In this document: one piece after another, positions 18,395-29,384 of the stretch | Layout of the letters: every line of letters begins with the position of its first letter | Position numbering within the stretch: the first letter of the stretch is position 1 | From: Rahnella ecdela | Lineage (GTDB): Bacteria; Pseudomonadota; Gammaproteobacteria; Enterobacterales; Enterobacteriaceae | Assembly (NCBI RefSeq): GCF_019049625.1 | Contig: NZ_JAFMOY010000123.1 | Span: 1-64,000 of the forward strand | Direction of reading: 5' to 3' | DNA length: 64,000 nt | Notes under the pieces: generated by a model | Told to the model about the DNA's origin: nothing | The model's input: the letters and a program-made list of their open reading frames with translations, nothing else | The model's database searches: none | Program-made: the position numbers and the translations under genes

Positions 18395-19587
18395 TCGTTA
18401 CCCCCTTCTTTATCCAGAGCCTGAAGCAACATGGCTTTGGAAATAATGCCGATATAGTTATTGTCCTCATTGACCACCGGCACGGCGCAAGGCGCGGCGG
18501 CGACATAGGAAATCAGTTCGCTGAGCGGCATATCTGCCTGCACGGATGCCGGAGATTCCAGCAGTGCGCTTTCCAGCGTCAGATTGGCTTTCAGCGCAGT
18601 TTTCAGGGATTCAATCGACACTACGCCGATGAATTTCTGTCCACGTTCAAGCACATAACCATATTCGCGGTCTTCGTCTTCGAGCAGCTTGAGAGCGGCA
18701 CGCGGACCAAAACCGGGGGTTTTACGAATAAGCGCGCCACGACGGCGGGCAATGTCTTTGGCACTAAATACCTGACTGATATCGACGCCACGGAAAAACG
18801 TGCGCACATAGTCGTTGGCCGGATTGTTGAGAATATCTTCCGGTGTGCCGACCTGCACTACTTCGCCGCCCTGCATAATGGCGATGCGGTCGCCAATGCG
18901 CATGGCTTCGTCTAGATCATGGGAAATGAACACGATGGTGCGCTGATGCTGCGCCTGAAGCTTCACCAGCTCATCCTGCATTTCGGTACGAATTAACGGA
19001 TCAAGCGCCGAGAAGGCTTCATCCATCAGCAGAATGTCAGGGTTATTGGCCATCGCGCGAGCTAAACCGACACGCTGGCGCATACCGCCCGACAATTCAT
19101 CAGGATAAGAATTGGCATAGTTTTCCAGCCCGACCTGACGCAACGCGTCAATCGCTTTGGCATTGCGCTCTTCGACCGGGACACCGGCCAGTTCCATACC
19201 AAACGCGGTGTTATTCAACACGGTCAGGTGTGGCATCAGCGCAAACGACTGAAACACCATACTGATTTTACTGCGGCGCACCTGGCGCAATTTTGATTCT
19301 GAGATTTTGGCGATGTCTTCGCCGTCGATCAGGACTTCGCCACGGGTGGGCTCTATCAGACGATTGAGAAGGCGTACCATGGTGGATTTACCGGAACCGG
19401 ATAACCCCATGATGACGAAAATCTCGCCTTCTTCAATGGCCAGACTGGCATTTTTAACGCCAAGTGAAAGACCGGTTTTCTCAAAAATTTCTTCTTTACC
19501 CTTGCCTGCGTCAATCATCTTGAAAGCGCGATCCGGGTTTTCGCCAAAGACCTTATAAAGATTCTTTACTTCGATTTTAATTGCCAT
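18391..19587 (-). CDS. proV: ProU ATP-binding subunit ProV
   Basis: ATPase of the glycine betaine/proline betaine importer, 398 residues. Walker [10 protein letters not shown] at 61-69, signature [14 protein letters not shown] from 165, Walker B ILLMDE at 185-190, and a C-terminal pair of CBS domains (about 285-398) that in this family sense ionic strength or nucleotides. First gene of proV-proW-proX-proX. In E. coli expression is osmotically induced and H-NS-controlled; the long AT-rich leader upstream is compatible with that. Confidence 0.97.
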   Translation of the reverse strand: MAIKIEVKNLYKVFGENPDRAFKMIDAGKGKEEIFEKTGLSLGVKNASLAIEEGEIFVIMGLSGSGKSTMVRLLNRLIEPTRGEVLIDGEDIAKISESKLRQVRRSKISMVFQSFALMPHLTVLNNTAFGMELAGVPVEERNAKAIDALRQVGLENYANSYPDELSGGMRQRVGLARAMANNPDILLMDEAFSALDPLIRTEMQDELVKLQAQHQRTIVFISHDLDEAMRIGDRIAIMQGGEVVQVGTPEDILNNPANDYVRTFFRGVDISQVFSAKDIARRRGALIRKTPGFGPRAALKLLEDEDREYGYVLERGQKFIGVVSIESLKTALKANLTLESALLESPASVQADMPLSELISYVAAAPCAVPVVNEDNNYIGIISKAMLLQALDKEGGNE

Positions 19588-20176
19588 GCAATGTGCATTC
19601 CTTGGATATAAATAGCCGTATCGGCTCGATATCTAGTTTTTGTGTTGGACCGTATAGGATTTTGCCTGTAACAAAATAGTGAACGGCATATACCCTAACA
19701 CATCGAAATTCTGAGACAAGTCTCAATGTTTCCGGGGAATATTCATGATTGTGTTTGTGATGGCGTATTTATCTGTATTTTCAGTGTTTAATTTAGGTAA
19801 GTTAGGGCTGACAATAAATGACAAATTATCCCGCGCTAAATTCTGAGTGGACTTCTCTAATTAACTGACTGATATACCTGTCGGAAATATAATTAACTTA
19901 TTGTTTTTATTGGCAATAATATCTTTTGTTTTTGTGGGGTTTTAGGAAGCGGTAATTGCGTGATTTATAGGGAGTTAATGCGTGTGGCTCCGTGTGTTTT
20001 TACAGGTGTAAATAGAGATTTCAGATTTGAGTGAACGCCGCAAATTTACCAGTTGTCTGAAAGATGCATGTGCTGAGAAATATTGACCAGAACCGGCGGT
20101 GTCTGCCGGAAATTCGCCGGTGAGAACACCGGCAGAGAGAGCGAAATTCGTCATGGGAAAAGGCCAAAATTCAGAC
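19588..20176. promoter_or_regulatory. 589-bp AT-rich region upstream of proV
   Basis: No credible gene here. It should hold the osmoregulated ProU promoter and possibly silencer sequence, because it leads into proV and is clearly more AT-rich than the flanking genes. A 14-bp palindrome (TGAGAC-AA-GTCTCA, 19712-19725) lies about 125 bp before the proV start. I could not choose a single promoter with confidence. The response-regulator terminator hairpin lies at its right end. Confidence 0.5.
20116..20133 (-). terminator. Hairpin after the DpiA-like gene
   Basis: GCCGGTG (20116-20122) and CACCGGC (20127-20133) form a 7-bp stem with loop AGAA, 43 bases past the response-regulator stop. Only a short T stretch follows on the minus strand, so termination may be partial. 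Confidence 0.5.
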
Positions 20177-20890
20177 TCAGGATACGGATTTTTCCTGGTC
20201 TGCTATTTTGCGATATAATCGTCTCGGATGGCCGATATTTCCGTACTGCATCTCGACCCCGATAAAGCCAATTTCCACGCAATATTCCAGATAACGACGG
20301 CCTGTCGTTTTACTGATCCCAACTTCCTCAACAACCTCTTCTACAGACCAGCTGACGTTCGGTTTCGCGTTGAAAACGCGCTGAACCAGTTCGAGCGTAT
20401 TCGGCTCGATGCCTTTAGCAGAAGGGGCTGCCGGCGTATCGCTGGCGGGCAGATTGAACAACTTATCCAGCGCCCGCTGATCGACCACTTTCACATTGCG
20501 CAGCGTTTGCACCAGCTGCATAAAACGTTCCAGCGAACTTTGCAGCCGGTGGAAAGACACCGGTTTAATAATGTAATCGAACGCGCCGCTGCGCATCGCA
20601 TGGCTACAGGTTTGCATGTCGCTGGCGGCGGTAATGAAAATTACTGTGCAATCGAAGCTTTTCAACAGCGCGCTGTCGATAAGATCCACACCCTGGCCGT
20701 CTGGTAAATAATTATCGAGCAAAATCAGTCGTGGCTCATGCAGACGCAGCAACGAGCGCGCCTGTTCCAGCGTCGCGGCGATGCCCACGACACGCAGATT
20801 GAAATTTTGCTCGATGAAATCGCGGTGCAGTCCGGCCAGATGCGGCTCGTCTTCCACAATCACCACATCAAGAGCGCTGCTGTTATTCAT
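20177..20890 (-). CDS. CitB/DpiA/DcuR-family response regulator
   Basis: A 237-residue two-component regulator. Receiver domain residues 6-125 with the phosphoacceptor Asp59 (LILLDNYLPDG) and Lys109 in YIIKP; C-terminal helix-turn-helix (about 175-225, VEEVVEEVGISKTTGRRYLEYC) of the family that controls citrate, malate or C4-dicarboxylate uptake. Its start overlaps the end of the sensor kinase gene by 8 bp. The divergent 2HCT transporter is the likely target. DpiA is the nearest E. coli relative I recognise, but orthology is not certain. Confidence 0.88.
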   Translation of the reverse strand: MNNSSALDVVIVEDEPHLAGLHRDFIEQNFNLRVVGIAATLEQARSLLRLHEPRLILLDNYLPDGQGVDLIDSALLKSFDCTVIFITAASDMQTCSHAMRSGAFDYIIKPVSFHRLQSSLERFMQLVQTLRNVKVVDQRALDKLFNLPASDTPAAPSAKGIEPNTLELVQRVFNAKPNVSWSVEEVVEEVGISKTTGRRYLEYCVEIGFIGVEMQYGNIGHPRRLYRKIADQEKSVS

Positions 20891-22535
20891 GATTCGTTCC
20901 TGTTAAAGCATCCGCCGAAGTCGGGATAAAGACTGAAAATATCGTACCTTGCGGCGTATTGTCTGAGATTTCGATGCTGCCACCGGCCTGACGGACATAT
21001 CCGGCTACCAGATAAAGCCCGATACCGTGTTCTGCGCCGGTCGCCTCATGGCCGCTTGAGGGCTTGCTCGTCACGCCCTGTTCAAACAGATGTGGCTTCA
21101 GGGCATCGTCCACGCCGCTGCCCTGATCGGCAACTTCAATCAGCAACTCCTGATTCCTGTCGGAAATATACAGTTCTACCGGCGCAGAAGGCGTAAGCGC
21201 TTTCAGCGTCGCATCCACAGCGTTATCCAGCAAATTACCGACTACCGACATCAGCTCGGTTTCAGTGATCGCCGCCGGAATGCGGGTTAGCTGACAAGCG
21301 GGATCGAAACGCAACTCGACGCCTTTTTCCCGCGCACTGACGTATTTCCCCAGCAGCAAGCCGCACAGCGCCGGTGAGGTGAAGCGTGCCGAAACAAAAT
21401 CCAGTACCGCCTGCGCACCTTCAGACTGCGCCTGAATATAGTGCATTGCATCATCGTAACGCTGCATCTGCAGCAAACCCGCCAGGGTCGCGGTCCAGTT
21501 CAGCTGTTCGTGGCGCATGATGCGCAGATTGTCCGCGTAACGTTTCACCTGACTCAGTTGACTACTCAGCGTATTAATGTCGTTTTTATCGCGGAAACTG
21601 AACACCCAGCCGCTTTCCTTGCCCGGTTCGAGTTCTATCGGTACGCGGTTGACGATCACCTGTCTCTGGTTCAGCACCGTAATCTGATCATGCTGACTGT
21701 TATTTTCACTGATACCGCTTTGCGTGAAGAAGGTGGGCGGCGTCTCAAGCACTTCATTGAGCGGTTTCCCCAGCAGTTCGTTTTCGGGCTGATGGATATC
21801 GAGCAGCTCGCGTGCAGCGCGGTTGATGGAGATCAGCTGTTTCTCAGCGTTAATCGCAAACACACCTTCATACATCGCTTCCAGCAAGGCTTTTTGCTGG
21901 CGAACCAGCAGCGCTATATCTTTAGGTTCCAGCCAGAACATCTGTTTTTTAACGTTGCGGGTAAACATCCACGAAAAAATAAACAGCAGTAATAGAAGAA
22001 GCAAACCGTATAAAGCGGCCTGCGCCAGACGGTGACCGTTAATATTATCTATATAAGAGGTGAGATAACCGACGGAGACAATACCGATGACATGATTATT
22101 TTGATCCAGAATAGGCGCTTTACTGCGCAACGAAACGCCGATGCCGCCTTGTCTGACGGAAATAATGGTTTTGCCCGCCAGCACTTCGGCGTTATCACCA
22201 CCAATCATTGGCAGATCGATACGCTCCGGCGATTCGGAATGATAAAGATGCAGCTCGCGGGTATCCCCGATCACGATATAACTGGCATCGCTTTTATCGC
22301 GCAGTGGCTGAATAAGTCTGGCGATGCCTGCAATGTCCCTTGCCTGAACTTTTTGCGCCAGTCCCGGCATCAGCGCGATTTCACTGGCTTGAACACGTGC
22401 ACGCTGGCCGAGGTCATGATGCAACTGACGGTCGATAATATGAAATAAAATAGCGCCCAGCAGCACCAGCAACAGGCAGGAAAATACCACCAGAGATAAA
22501 AAGAGTTTTACCTGAAAAGGCATTCGGAGTTTCAT
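20883..22535 (-). CDS. CitA/DpiB/DcuS-family sensor histidine kinase
   Basis: A 550-residue membrane kinase: first membrane segment about 6-30, periplasmic sensor domain (about 31-172), second segment about 173-191, a cytosolic PAS domain (about 205-315), the phosphoacceptor His342 in MRHEQLNW, and an ATPase domain with NLLDNAVDA, DQGSGV and GIGLYLV. This layout binds a carboxylate in the periplasmic Cache/PDC domain in CitA, DcuS and DpiB. The start at 22535 avoids an unsupported N-terminal extension from 22586; no strong ribosome-binding site decides it. It is translated with the downstream regulator. Confidence 0.88.
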   Translation of the reverse strand: MKLRMPFQVKLFLSLVVFSCLLLVLLGAILFHIIDRQLHHDLGQRARVQASEIALMPGLAQKVQARDIAGIARLIQPLRDKSDASYIVIGDTRELHLYHSESPERIDLPMIGGDNAEVLAGKTIISVRQGGIGVSLRSKAPILDQNNHVIGIVSVGYLTSYIDNINGHRLAQAALYGLLLLLLLFIFSWMFTRNVKKQMFWLEPKDIALLVRQQKALLEAMYEGVFAINAEKQLISINRAARELLDIHQPENELLGKPLNEVLETPPTFFTQSGISENNSQHDQITVLNQRQVIVNRVPIELEPGKESGWVFSFRDKNDINTLSSQLSQVKRYADNLRIMRHEQLNWTATLAGLLQMQRYDDAMHYIQAQSEGAQAVLDFVSARFTSPALCGLLLGKYVSAREKGVELRFDPACQLTRIPAAITETELMSVVGNLLDNAVDATLKALTPSAPVELYISDRNQELLIEVADQGSGVDDALKPHLFEQGVTSKPSSGHEATGAEHGIGLYLVAGYVRQAGGSIEISDNTPQGTIFSVFIPTSADALTGTNHE

Positions 22536-22855
22536 ACGGCCTGCGGCAACATCAACGTAAAGACACACATTGAATAAGCGTACCACGGGCCAGTTAAGGC
22601 AGTAATCGGATAAAGACAGAGTTGTGAACAGGCAATCTAAATAGCGATGAATTCACTCAGTGATTACAAGGGTAATAGGGCGTTTTACTACAAATCTGAT
22701 AATCCTTATAAATCAAATAACATTAACGCCATAAACACCATAACAACCTTAATCCCTGCGGTTTTAATTTGAACAAACTCACATCCGGCTGACCTGCTGT
22801 TTTCTTATGCTCAGAACATCAATAAGAAAAGTATTTATAAGAAAGAGGCAATGTC
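22536..22855. promoter_or_regulatory. Divergent control region between the kinase and the 2HCT transporter
   Basis: This 320-bp AT-rich gap serves two divergent transcripts. It contains a short direct repeat CCATAAACA-CCATAACAA (22729-22746) that could bind a regulator such as the adjacent DpiA-like protein; this is inference. GAGG just before 22856 is the ribosome-binding site of the transporter. I see no gene. Confidence 0.4.
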
Positions 22856-24211
22856 ATGAGCACAACCGACGATTCCTACATCGCAGTCAAAGAGGCGAAA
22901 GCTTCCGGTATTTCAGCCAGGCAAAAATGGTGGCACATTCTCGATAACTACAAGATAGGCATTATCCCGCTGCCGTTCTTCCTGCTGGCGGGCGTATTGA
23001 TCCTGCTCGACTGCCTGAACGGTAAACTGCCGAGTGACATTGTGGTGATGGTCGCGACGCTGGCTTTCTTCGGATTTGCCTGCGGAGAATTCGGCAAGCG
23101 CTTACCGGTGGTCGGCAAGCTCGGTGCGGCAGCGATTTGCGCCACTTTTATTCCATCTGCGATGGTGCATTACGGTTTGCTGCCTGATGTCGTCGTGGAT
23201 TCCACGGTTAAATTCTATAAATCCACTAACATTTTGTATCTCTACATCTGTTGCATTATCGTCGGCAGCATCATGAGCATGAACCGGCAGGTTCTGATCC
23301 AAGGCTTTATGCGTATTTTCGTGCCGATGTTGTGTGGCGAAGTCGTCGGGATGATCGCCGGTATGGCGATGGGCACCGTGTTAGGTTTACCGCCGATGCA
23401 AACCTTCTTCTTCCTGATCTTGCCGATCATGGCCGGTGGCGTAGGTGAAGGCGCGATCCCGCTGTCGATGGGCTATGCGACCATTTTGCATATGGAGCAG
23501 GGTGTAGTGCTGGGACGTATTCTGCCGATCGTCATGCTCGGTGGCCTGACGGCGATTGTGCTGGCGGGTGTGCTCAATCAGCTCGGTAAACGCTACCCGC
23601 ATCTGACCGGCGAAGGGCAGCTGATGCCATCGAAAAAAGGGGCGCTGGGCAGCGGGACTGACGAATTCGAAGGCAATCCTGGCGTGAATGCACTGGCCTG
23701 TGGCGCTCTGCTGGCGATCCTGTTGTACATGGTCGGGATGCTAGGACAAAAATGGATCGGCCTGCCCGCGCCGGTCGGCATGTTGTTTACGGCGGTGCTG
23801 GTGAAATTGGCGAACGGCGTTTCACCGACGATTCAGCACGGTTCGATGACGGTGTACAAATTCTTCCGTACCGCAGTGACCTATCCGGTGCTGTTCGCGG
23901 TGGGCGTGGCGATTACGCCGTGGCAGGAACTGATTAATGCTTTCACAATTCAGAACCTGCTGGTGATCGTCACCACGGTGCTGGCGCTGGTGGGCACCGG
24001 TTTTTACGTCGGCAAGAAAATCGGTATGCATCCGATTGATGTGGCGATCGTTTCCTGTTGTCAGAGCGGGCAGGGTGGCACCGGCGACGTGGCGATTCTG
24101 ACTTCCGGCAACCGCATGACCCTGATGCCTTTTGCGCAAATCGCCACCCGCATCGGCGGTGCTATCAATGTTTCTGTCGGACTGTTTGTACTGGCGAAAT
24201 TCTTCTCCTGA
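22856..24211 (+). CDS. 2-hydroxycarboxylate transporter (2HCT family, CitS/MaeN-like)
   Basis: A 451-residue inner-membrane carrier. Two copies of the family re-entrant-loop GGxG motif are visible in the expected inverted halves: PIMAGGVGEGAIPLS (190-204) and SGQGGTGDVAIL (404-415). The conserved Arg near the C-terminus that binds a carboxylate in CitS is Arg432 (ATRIGG). Family members import citrate, malate or both with Na+ or H+. No citrate lyase genes lie nearby, so malate is as likely as citrate. The divergent CitA/CitB-type two-component system probably controls it. Confidence 0.9.
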   Translation: MSTTDDSYIAVKEAKASGISARQKWWHILDNYKIGIIPLPFFLLAGVLILLDCLNGKLPSDIVVMVATLAFFGFACGEFGKRLPVVGKLGAAAICATFIPSAMVHYGLLPDVVVDSTVKFYKSTNILYLYICCIIVGSIMSMNRQVLIQGFMRIFVPMLCGEVVGMIAGMAMGTVLGLPPMQTFFFLILPIMAGGVGEGAIPLSMGYATILHMEQGVVLGRILPIVMLGGLTAIVLAGVLNQLGKRYPHLTGEGQLMPSKKGALGSGTDEFEGNPGVNALACGALLAILLYMVGMLGQKWIGLPAPVGMLFTAVLVKLANGVSPTIQHGSMTVYKFFRTAVTYPVLFAVGVAITPWQELINAFTIQNLLVIVTTVLALVGTGFYVGKKIGMHPIDVAIVSCCQSGQGGTGDVAILTSGNRMTLMPFAQIATRIGGAINVSVGLFVLAKFFS

Positions 24212-24227
24212 GTAGCCCTTACGTTTC

Positions 24228-24258
24228 AACCAACCCCTTTTACTAAAGGGGTTGGTTT
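24228..24258 (+). terminator. Terminator after the 2HCT transporter
   Basis: Perfect 13-bp stem (AACCAACCCCTTT at 24228-24240 with AAAGGGGTTGGTT at 24245-24257), 4-base loop, short T tail; it starts 16 bases after the stop codon. Confidence 0.82.
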
Positions 24259-24415
24259 CACAGACAAAATTGTTTTGGGTCTAATTTTGGACACATTACC
24301 GGCTGGTTATTTATTATTCTGCGGTTATTATTTGCGCACTCAAAGAGGAGTCACCCGCACCGTCACCGGGTTCTCAGGTAAGGATTAATGGTATTTTCGT
24401 TAAAAGAAGTCGCGC

Positions 24416-24976
24416 ATGTTTCGTATTAAAACGTTTGTCTCGGCATTACTGATTTTTGCCCCGGTATTATTTAGCACACATTCCTTTGCCTTTGATATGC
24501 CAAAGGAATTTGCGTCTATAAATAATCATAATTTCTCCCATAAAGAGCTTTTTAATTTAAAAGAATCCCCGGTATATGAAGTGGGAAACGGCAACTCAAA
24601 AACGATTAAAGCTTCATTACTGTCTGAATATTCCAACTGGAAGGGAACGCATTATCGTCTGGGCGGCACCACCCATAAAGGCGTGGATTGTTCAGCGCTG
24701 ATGCAGCATCTCTTCAATGCTTCCCTGCATCAGCAGTTGCCGAGAACGACGTTCCAGCAAATAAAAGATGGGAAGAAGATCAGCAAAAACGACCTCAAGC
24801 CCGGAGACCTGGTTTTTTTCAAAACATCGTCGCGCGATCGTCATGTCGGCGTTTATGTTGGTGATAATCAGTTTATTCACGCATCAAAAATTGAAGGCGT
24901 GACAATATCATCACTGGATAATCAGTACTGGGTTGATCATTACGAAACGGCGCGGCGCCTGGAAATAATGAGTTAG
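24416..24976 (+). CDS. Secreted NlpC/P60 endopeptidase, MepS-like
   Basis: A 186-residue exported cysteine peptidase. Signal peptide with likely cleavage after THSFA (about residue 25) and no lipobox Cys, whereas E. coli MepS (Spr) is a lipoprotein. The catalytic domain (about 70-183) strongly resembles MepS: YRLGGTTHKGVDCSALMQ with Cys92, DRHVGVYVG with His143, and FIHAS with His155. It should cut D-Ala-mDAP cross-links or other peptide bonds in peptidoglycan. The gene is AT-rich against its neighbours and stands alone between convergent units, which suggests acquisition. The ribosome-binding site is weak. Confidence 0.88.
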   Translation: MFRIKTFVSALLIFAPVLFSTHSFAFDMPKEFASINNHNFSHKELFNLKESPVYEVGNGNSKTIKASLLSEYSNWKGTHYRLGGTTHKGVDCSALMQHLFNASLHQQLPRTTFQQIKDGKKISKNDLKPGDLVFFKTSSRDRHVGVYVGDNQFIHASKIEGVTISSLDNQYWVDHYETARRLEIMS

Positions 24977-24991
24977 AAATAAAGTATGCAA

Positions 24992-25026
24992 TAACGGGCG
25001 GATTAATTTTTATAATCCGCCCGTAA
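24992..25026. terminator. Bidirectional hairpin between the NlpC/P60 and aldo-keto reductase genes
   Basis: ACGGGCGGATTA (24994-25005) pairs with TAATCCGCCCGT (25013-25024), a perfect 12-bp stem between two convergent genes. The flanking T runs are short. Confidence 0.72.
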
Positions 25027-25048
25027 TGATTTATGGATAATGTATCGC

Positions 25049-26089
25049 TTATTTATCCGAAGATGCCTGCCACAGATTTAATTCACCATCTGCAACATGC
25101 TTATCAATCGCCGTCAGTTCTTCTGCGGTAAAACGCAGATTTTCCAGAGCCTTGACGTTTTCGTCCAATTGTTCCGGACGGCTGGCACCAATCAGCACTG
25201 ACGTCACACGGTCATCCTTCAGCAGCCAGCTCAGCGCCATCTGCGCCATCGTCTGCCCGCGCTGTTGCGCCATTTCATTGAGCAACCGCAGACTGTTCAG
25301 ATTCTCTTCTGACAGCATTTTGGCGTTCAGCCCGCGCACTTTATTGCCTTCCACCTGCATGCGCGAACCGTCCGGAATACCGTTAAGGTATTTGCCAGTC
25401 AGCAAACCTTGCGCCAGCGGCGTGAACGCAATACATCCTGCGCCATTTTGCTCCAGTGTATCCAGCAGGCCGCTCTTATCCACCCAGCGGTTCAGCAAAT
25501 TATAAGAAGGTTGATGGATAAGCAGCGGCACTTGCAGCTCGCGCAGCAGTTCAGCCATTTTCTGTGTACGTTCCGGCGAATAAGACGAAATCCCGACATA
25601 CAACGCTTTACCACTTTGCACCGCATAAGCCAGCGCCGCTGCGGTTTCTTCCATCGGCGTTTCTTCATCCACGCGGTGCGAATAAAAGATATCGACGTAA
25701 TCCAGTCCCATGCGCTGCAGGCTTTGATCCAGGCTCGCCAGCAGGTATTTGCGCGAACCGCCGGAACCGTACGGACCCGGCCACATGTCGTAACCGGCTT
25801 TGGTGGAGATAATCAGCTCATCGCGGTATGGGCCAAAATCCTGCTTCAGCAACCGGCCAAAGTTCTCTTCGGCAGAGCCCGGAGGCGGGCCGTAGTTATT
25901 GGCCAGATCAAAATGGGCGATGCCTAAATCAAAGGCTTTTTGCAGCAATCCTCGCTGTGATTCCAGCTGACAGACATGACCGAAGCTGTGCCAGAGACCG
26001 AGGGACAGTGCAGGGAGTTTTAAGCCGCTCTGACCGCAGCGGCGAAATTGCATGGTTTCATAGCGGGAGGGTGAGGCCTGATACGGCAT
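25049..26089 (-). CDS. gpr: L-glyceraldehyde 3-phosphate reductase (aldo-keto reductase YghZ/Gpr)
   Basis: A 346-residue NADPH-dependent aldo-keto reductase, identical in length and very similar in sequence to E. coli YghZ (Gpr), which reduces L-glyceraldehyde 3-phosphate and detoxifies methylglyoxal. The AKR14 features are present: FDLANNYGPPPG with the catalytic Tyr, STKAGYDMWPGPYG, and the C-terminal NADPH-binding SVLIGASRPEQL. ATG at 26089 follows AAGGAAA and gives the family N-terminus; the longer frame was rejected. In E. coli the gene lies elsewhere, not beside nrdF. Confidence 0.93.
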   Translation of the reverse strand: MPYQASPSRYETMQFRRCGQSGLKLPALSLGLWHSFGHVCQLESQRGLLQKAFDLGIAHFDLANNYGPPPGSAEENFGRLLKQDFGPYRDELIISTKAGYDMWPGPYGSGGSRKYLLASLDQSLQRMGLDYVDIFYSHRVDEETPMEETAAALAYAVQSGKALYVGISSYSPERTQKMAELLRELQVPLLIHQPSYNLLNRWVDKSGLLDTLEQNGAGCIAFTPLAQGLLTGKYLNGIPDGSRMQVEGNKVRGLNAKMLSEENLNSLRLLNEMAQQRGQTMAQMALSWLLKDDRVTSVLIGASRPEQLDENVKALENLRFTAEELTAIDKHVADGELNLWQASSDK

Positions 26090-26185
26090 GATGTTTCCTT
26101 TTTCTGATAGCGTAGGGTTTTGAAACACTGTTTCTATACTAACGCTGAGAAAAATAACGGCAACATCAGAAAGTGGCATTTATTT

Positions 26186-26216
26186 AACTCCCTCCCTTGC
26201 GAAGGGGAGGGAGTTT

Positions 26217-26218
<2 letters not shown>
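26186..26218. terminator. Palindromic terminator after nrdF
   Basis: AACTCCCTCCC (26186-26196) pairs with GGGAGGGAGTT (26205-26215) around TTGCGAAGG-type loop sequence. It overlaps the nrdF stop codon. A similar C-rich palindrome with the same CTTGCGAAGG / CCTGCGAAGG core lies at 45161-45194, so it may be a dispersed intergenic repeat used as a terminator. Confidence 0.75.
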
Positions 26219-27203
<985 letters not shown>

Positions 27204-27221
27204 TTAAGTCCTTTCAATCGG

Positions 27222-29384
27222 TTACAGCGTGCAGGAAACGCAGCCCTGAACTTCGGTGCCTTCCAGCGCCATCTGGCGCAGACGGATGTAATAAATGGTT
27301 TTGATGCCTTTGCGCCAGGCGTAAATCTGCGCTTTATTGATGTCGCGCGTGGTGGCGGTATCACGGAAGAACAGCGTCAGTGACAACCCCTGATCGACGT
27401 GCTGCGTGGCTTCGGCGTAGGTATCAATGATTTTTTCCGGGCCGATTTCGTAAGCATCCTGGTAGTAATCCAGATTGTCGTTGGTCATAAACGCCGCCGG
27501 ATAATACACACGGCCAATCTTGCCCTCTTTGCGGATTTCTACGCGGGAAACAATCGGGTGAATACTCGACGTCGAATTATTGATGTAAGAAATAGAACCG
27601 GTCGGCGGCACCGCCTGTAAATTCTGGTTATACAGGCCATGCTGCATCACGGAGTCTTTCAGCGCCGCCCAGTCTGCGGGGGCAGGAAGAGTAATTCCGG
27701 CATCAGAAAACAGTTCTCGCACGCGGTCGGTTTTCGGCTGCCATTTCGCGGCCTGTGCATCATCGACATATTTGTCGAAATAGGTGCCGCTGGCATAAGT
27801 GGAATCTTTGAAACCTTTAAACGACTGCTGGCGCTCGATGGCGATCTGGTTTGAGGCGCGGATCGCATGGAAAGCCACGGTGCAGAAATAGATATTGGTG
27901 AAATCCAGCCCTTCTTCCGAGCCGTAATAAATACGCTCACGGCATAAATAACCGTGCAGATTCATCTGGCCGAGGCCGATGGCGTGCGAATCCTGATTCC
28001 CCTGATCAATAGACGGCACGGAGCGGATGTTACTCATGTCTGACACCGCCGTCAGCGCACGAACCGCCATTTCTACAGTATTACCAAAGTCCGGCGAATC
28101 CATCGCTGAGGCGATATTCAGCGAGCCGAGATTGCAGGAAATGTCTTTGCCAATTTCCTGATAAGACAGGTCTTCGCCGTAGATCGTCGGCGAATTGACC
28201 TGCAAAATCTCCGAACACAGATTGCTCATGTTGATGCGACCTTTGATCGGATTGGCGCGGTTAACCGTGTCTTCAAACATCATGTACGGATAGCCGGATT
28301 CGAACTGAATTTCCGCCAGCACCTGGAAGAATTCACGCGCGTTGATTTTGCTTTTGTGAATGCGCTTGTCATTCACCATCTCGCGGTATTTTTCGCTGAT
28401 GCTGATTTCAGACATCGGCACACCGTAGACTTTCTCGACGTGATACGGCGAGAACAGGTACATATCCTCGTTATTCTTCGCCAGCTCGAAAGTGATATCC
28501 GGAATAACTACGCCCAGCGACAGCGTTTTTATACGGATTTTTTCGTCGGCGTTTTCGCGTTTGGTATCGAGGAAGCGCAGAATATCCGGATGGTGGGCGT
28601 TCAGATAGACCGCGCCAGCGCCCTGACGCGCACCCAGCTGATTGGCATAAGAGAATGCATCTTCCAGCATTTTCATGATCGGAATAACGCCGGAAGACTG
28701 GTTTTCGATGCGCTTAATCGGCGCGCCCACTTCGCGGATGTTGGTCAGCATAAAGGCCACGCCGCCACCGCGTTTGGAAAGCTGCAACGCCGAGTTGACC
28801 GAGCGTCCGATGGATTCCATGTTGTCTTCAATGCGCAACAGGAAGCAGGAGACCAGTTCGCCTCGCTGTTTTTTGCCGCAGTTAAGGAACGTCGGAGTGG
28901 CTGGCTGAAAGCGGCCGGAAATAATCTCATCAACAAAATGGCTGGCAAGTTTGATGTCGCCGCGTGCCAGCGTCATCGCCACCATACATACGCGGTCTTC
29001 GTAACGCTCGAGATAGCGCTTGCCGTCGAAGGTTTTCAGCGTGTAACTGGTGTAATACTTGAACGCGCCCAGAAAGGTCTGGAAGCGGAATTTTTTGGCG
29101 TAAGCCTGTTTGAATAACGCTTTAATATCGTCGAAAGCGTACTGATCCAGTACGGCGGCTTCGTAATAGCCTTCTTCCACCAGATAACGCAGCTTTTCCG
29201 CCAGATTATGGAAGAACACCGTGTTCTGATTGACGTGTTGCAGAAAGTATTGGCGCGCAGCCAGGCGGTCTTTATCAAACTGGATCTGGCCGTTAGCGTC
29301 GAACAGATTCAGCATCGCGTTAAGCGCGTGATAGTCCGGACTGCGGGTGCCGGGGTCGGTGATTGCTAGTTCTGTCGCTGCCAA
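27222..29384 (-). CDS. nrdE: Class Ib ribonucleotide reductase catalytic subunit NrdE
   Basis: Reduces ribonucleoside diphosphates. The 720-residue product matches E. coli NrdE (714). Visible catalytic parts: [15 protein letters not shown] (first active-site Cys), SCNLGSLN with the thiyl-radical Cys region, and the C-terminal GCVSCTL pair that passes electrons from NrdH. It lacks the N-terminal ATP-cone of class Ia enzymes. Its start overlaps nrdI by 19 bp. Confidence 0.97.
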   Translation of the reverse strand: MAATELAITDPGTRSPDYHALNAMLNLFDANGQIQFDKDRLAARQYFLQHVNQNTVFFHNLAEKLRYLVEEGYYEAAVLDQYAFDDIKALFKQAYAKKFRFQTFLGAFKYYTSYTLKTFDGKRYLERYEDRVCMVAMTLARGDIKLASHFVDEIISGRFQPATPTFLNCGKKQRGELVSCFLLRIEDNMESIGRSVNSALQLSKRGGGVAFMLTNIREVGAPIKRIENQSSGVIPIMKMLEDAFSYANQLGARQGAGAVYLNAHHPDILRFLDTKRENADEKIRIKTLSLGVVIPDITFELAKNNEDMYLFSPYHVEKVYGVPMSEISISEKYREMVNDKRIHKSKINAREFFQVLAEIQFESGYPYMMFEDTVNRANPIKGRINMSNLCSEILQVNSPTIYGEDLSYQEIGKDISCNLGSLNIASAMDSPDFGNTVEMAVRALTAVSDMSNIRSVPSIDQGNQDSHAIGLGQMNLHGYLCRERIYYGSEEGLDFTNIYFCTVAFHAIRASNQIAIERQQSFKGFKDSTYASGTYFDKYVDDAQAAKWQPKTDRVRELFSDAGITLPAPADWAALKDSVMQHGLYNQNLQAVPPTGSISYINNSTSSIHPIVSRVEIRKEGKIGRVYYPAAFMTNDNLDYYQDAYEIGPEKIIDTYAEATQHVDQGLSLTLFFRDTATTRDINKAQIYAWRKGIKTIYYIRLRQMALEGTEVQGCVSCTL

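Noticed and set aside
24260-24415. Possible small gene or mobile-element end before the NlpC/P60 gene
   Set aside because: No start codon with a ribosome-binding site, no inverted terminal repeats; only AT-rich leader sequence.
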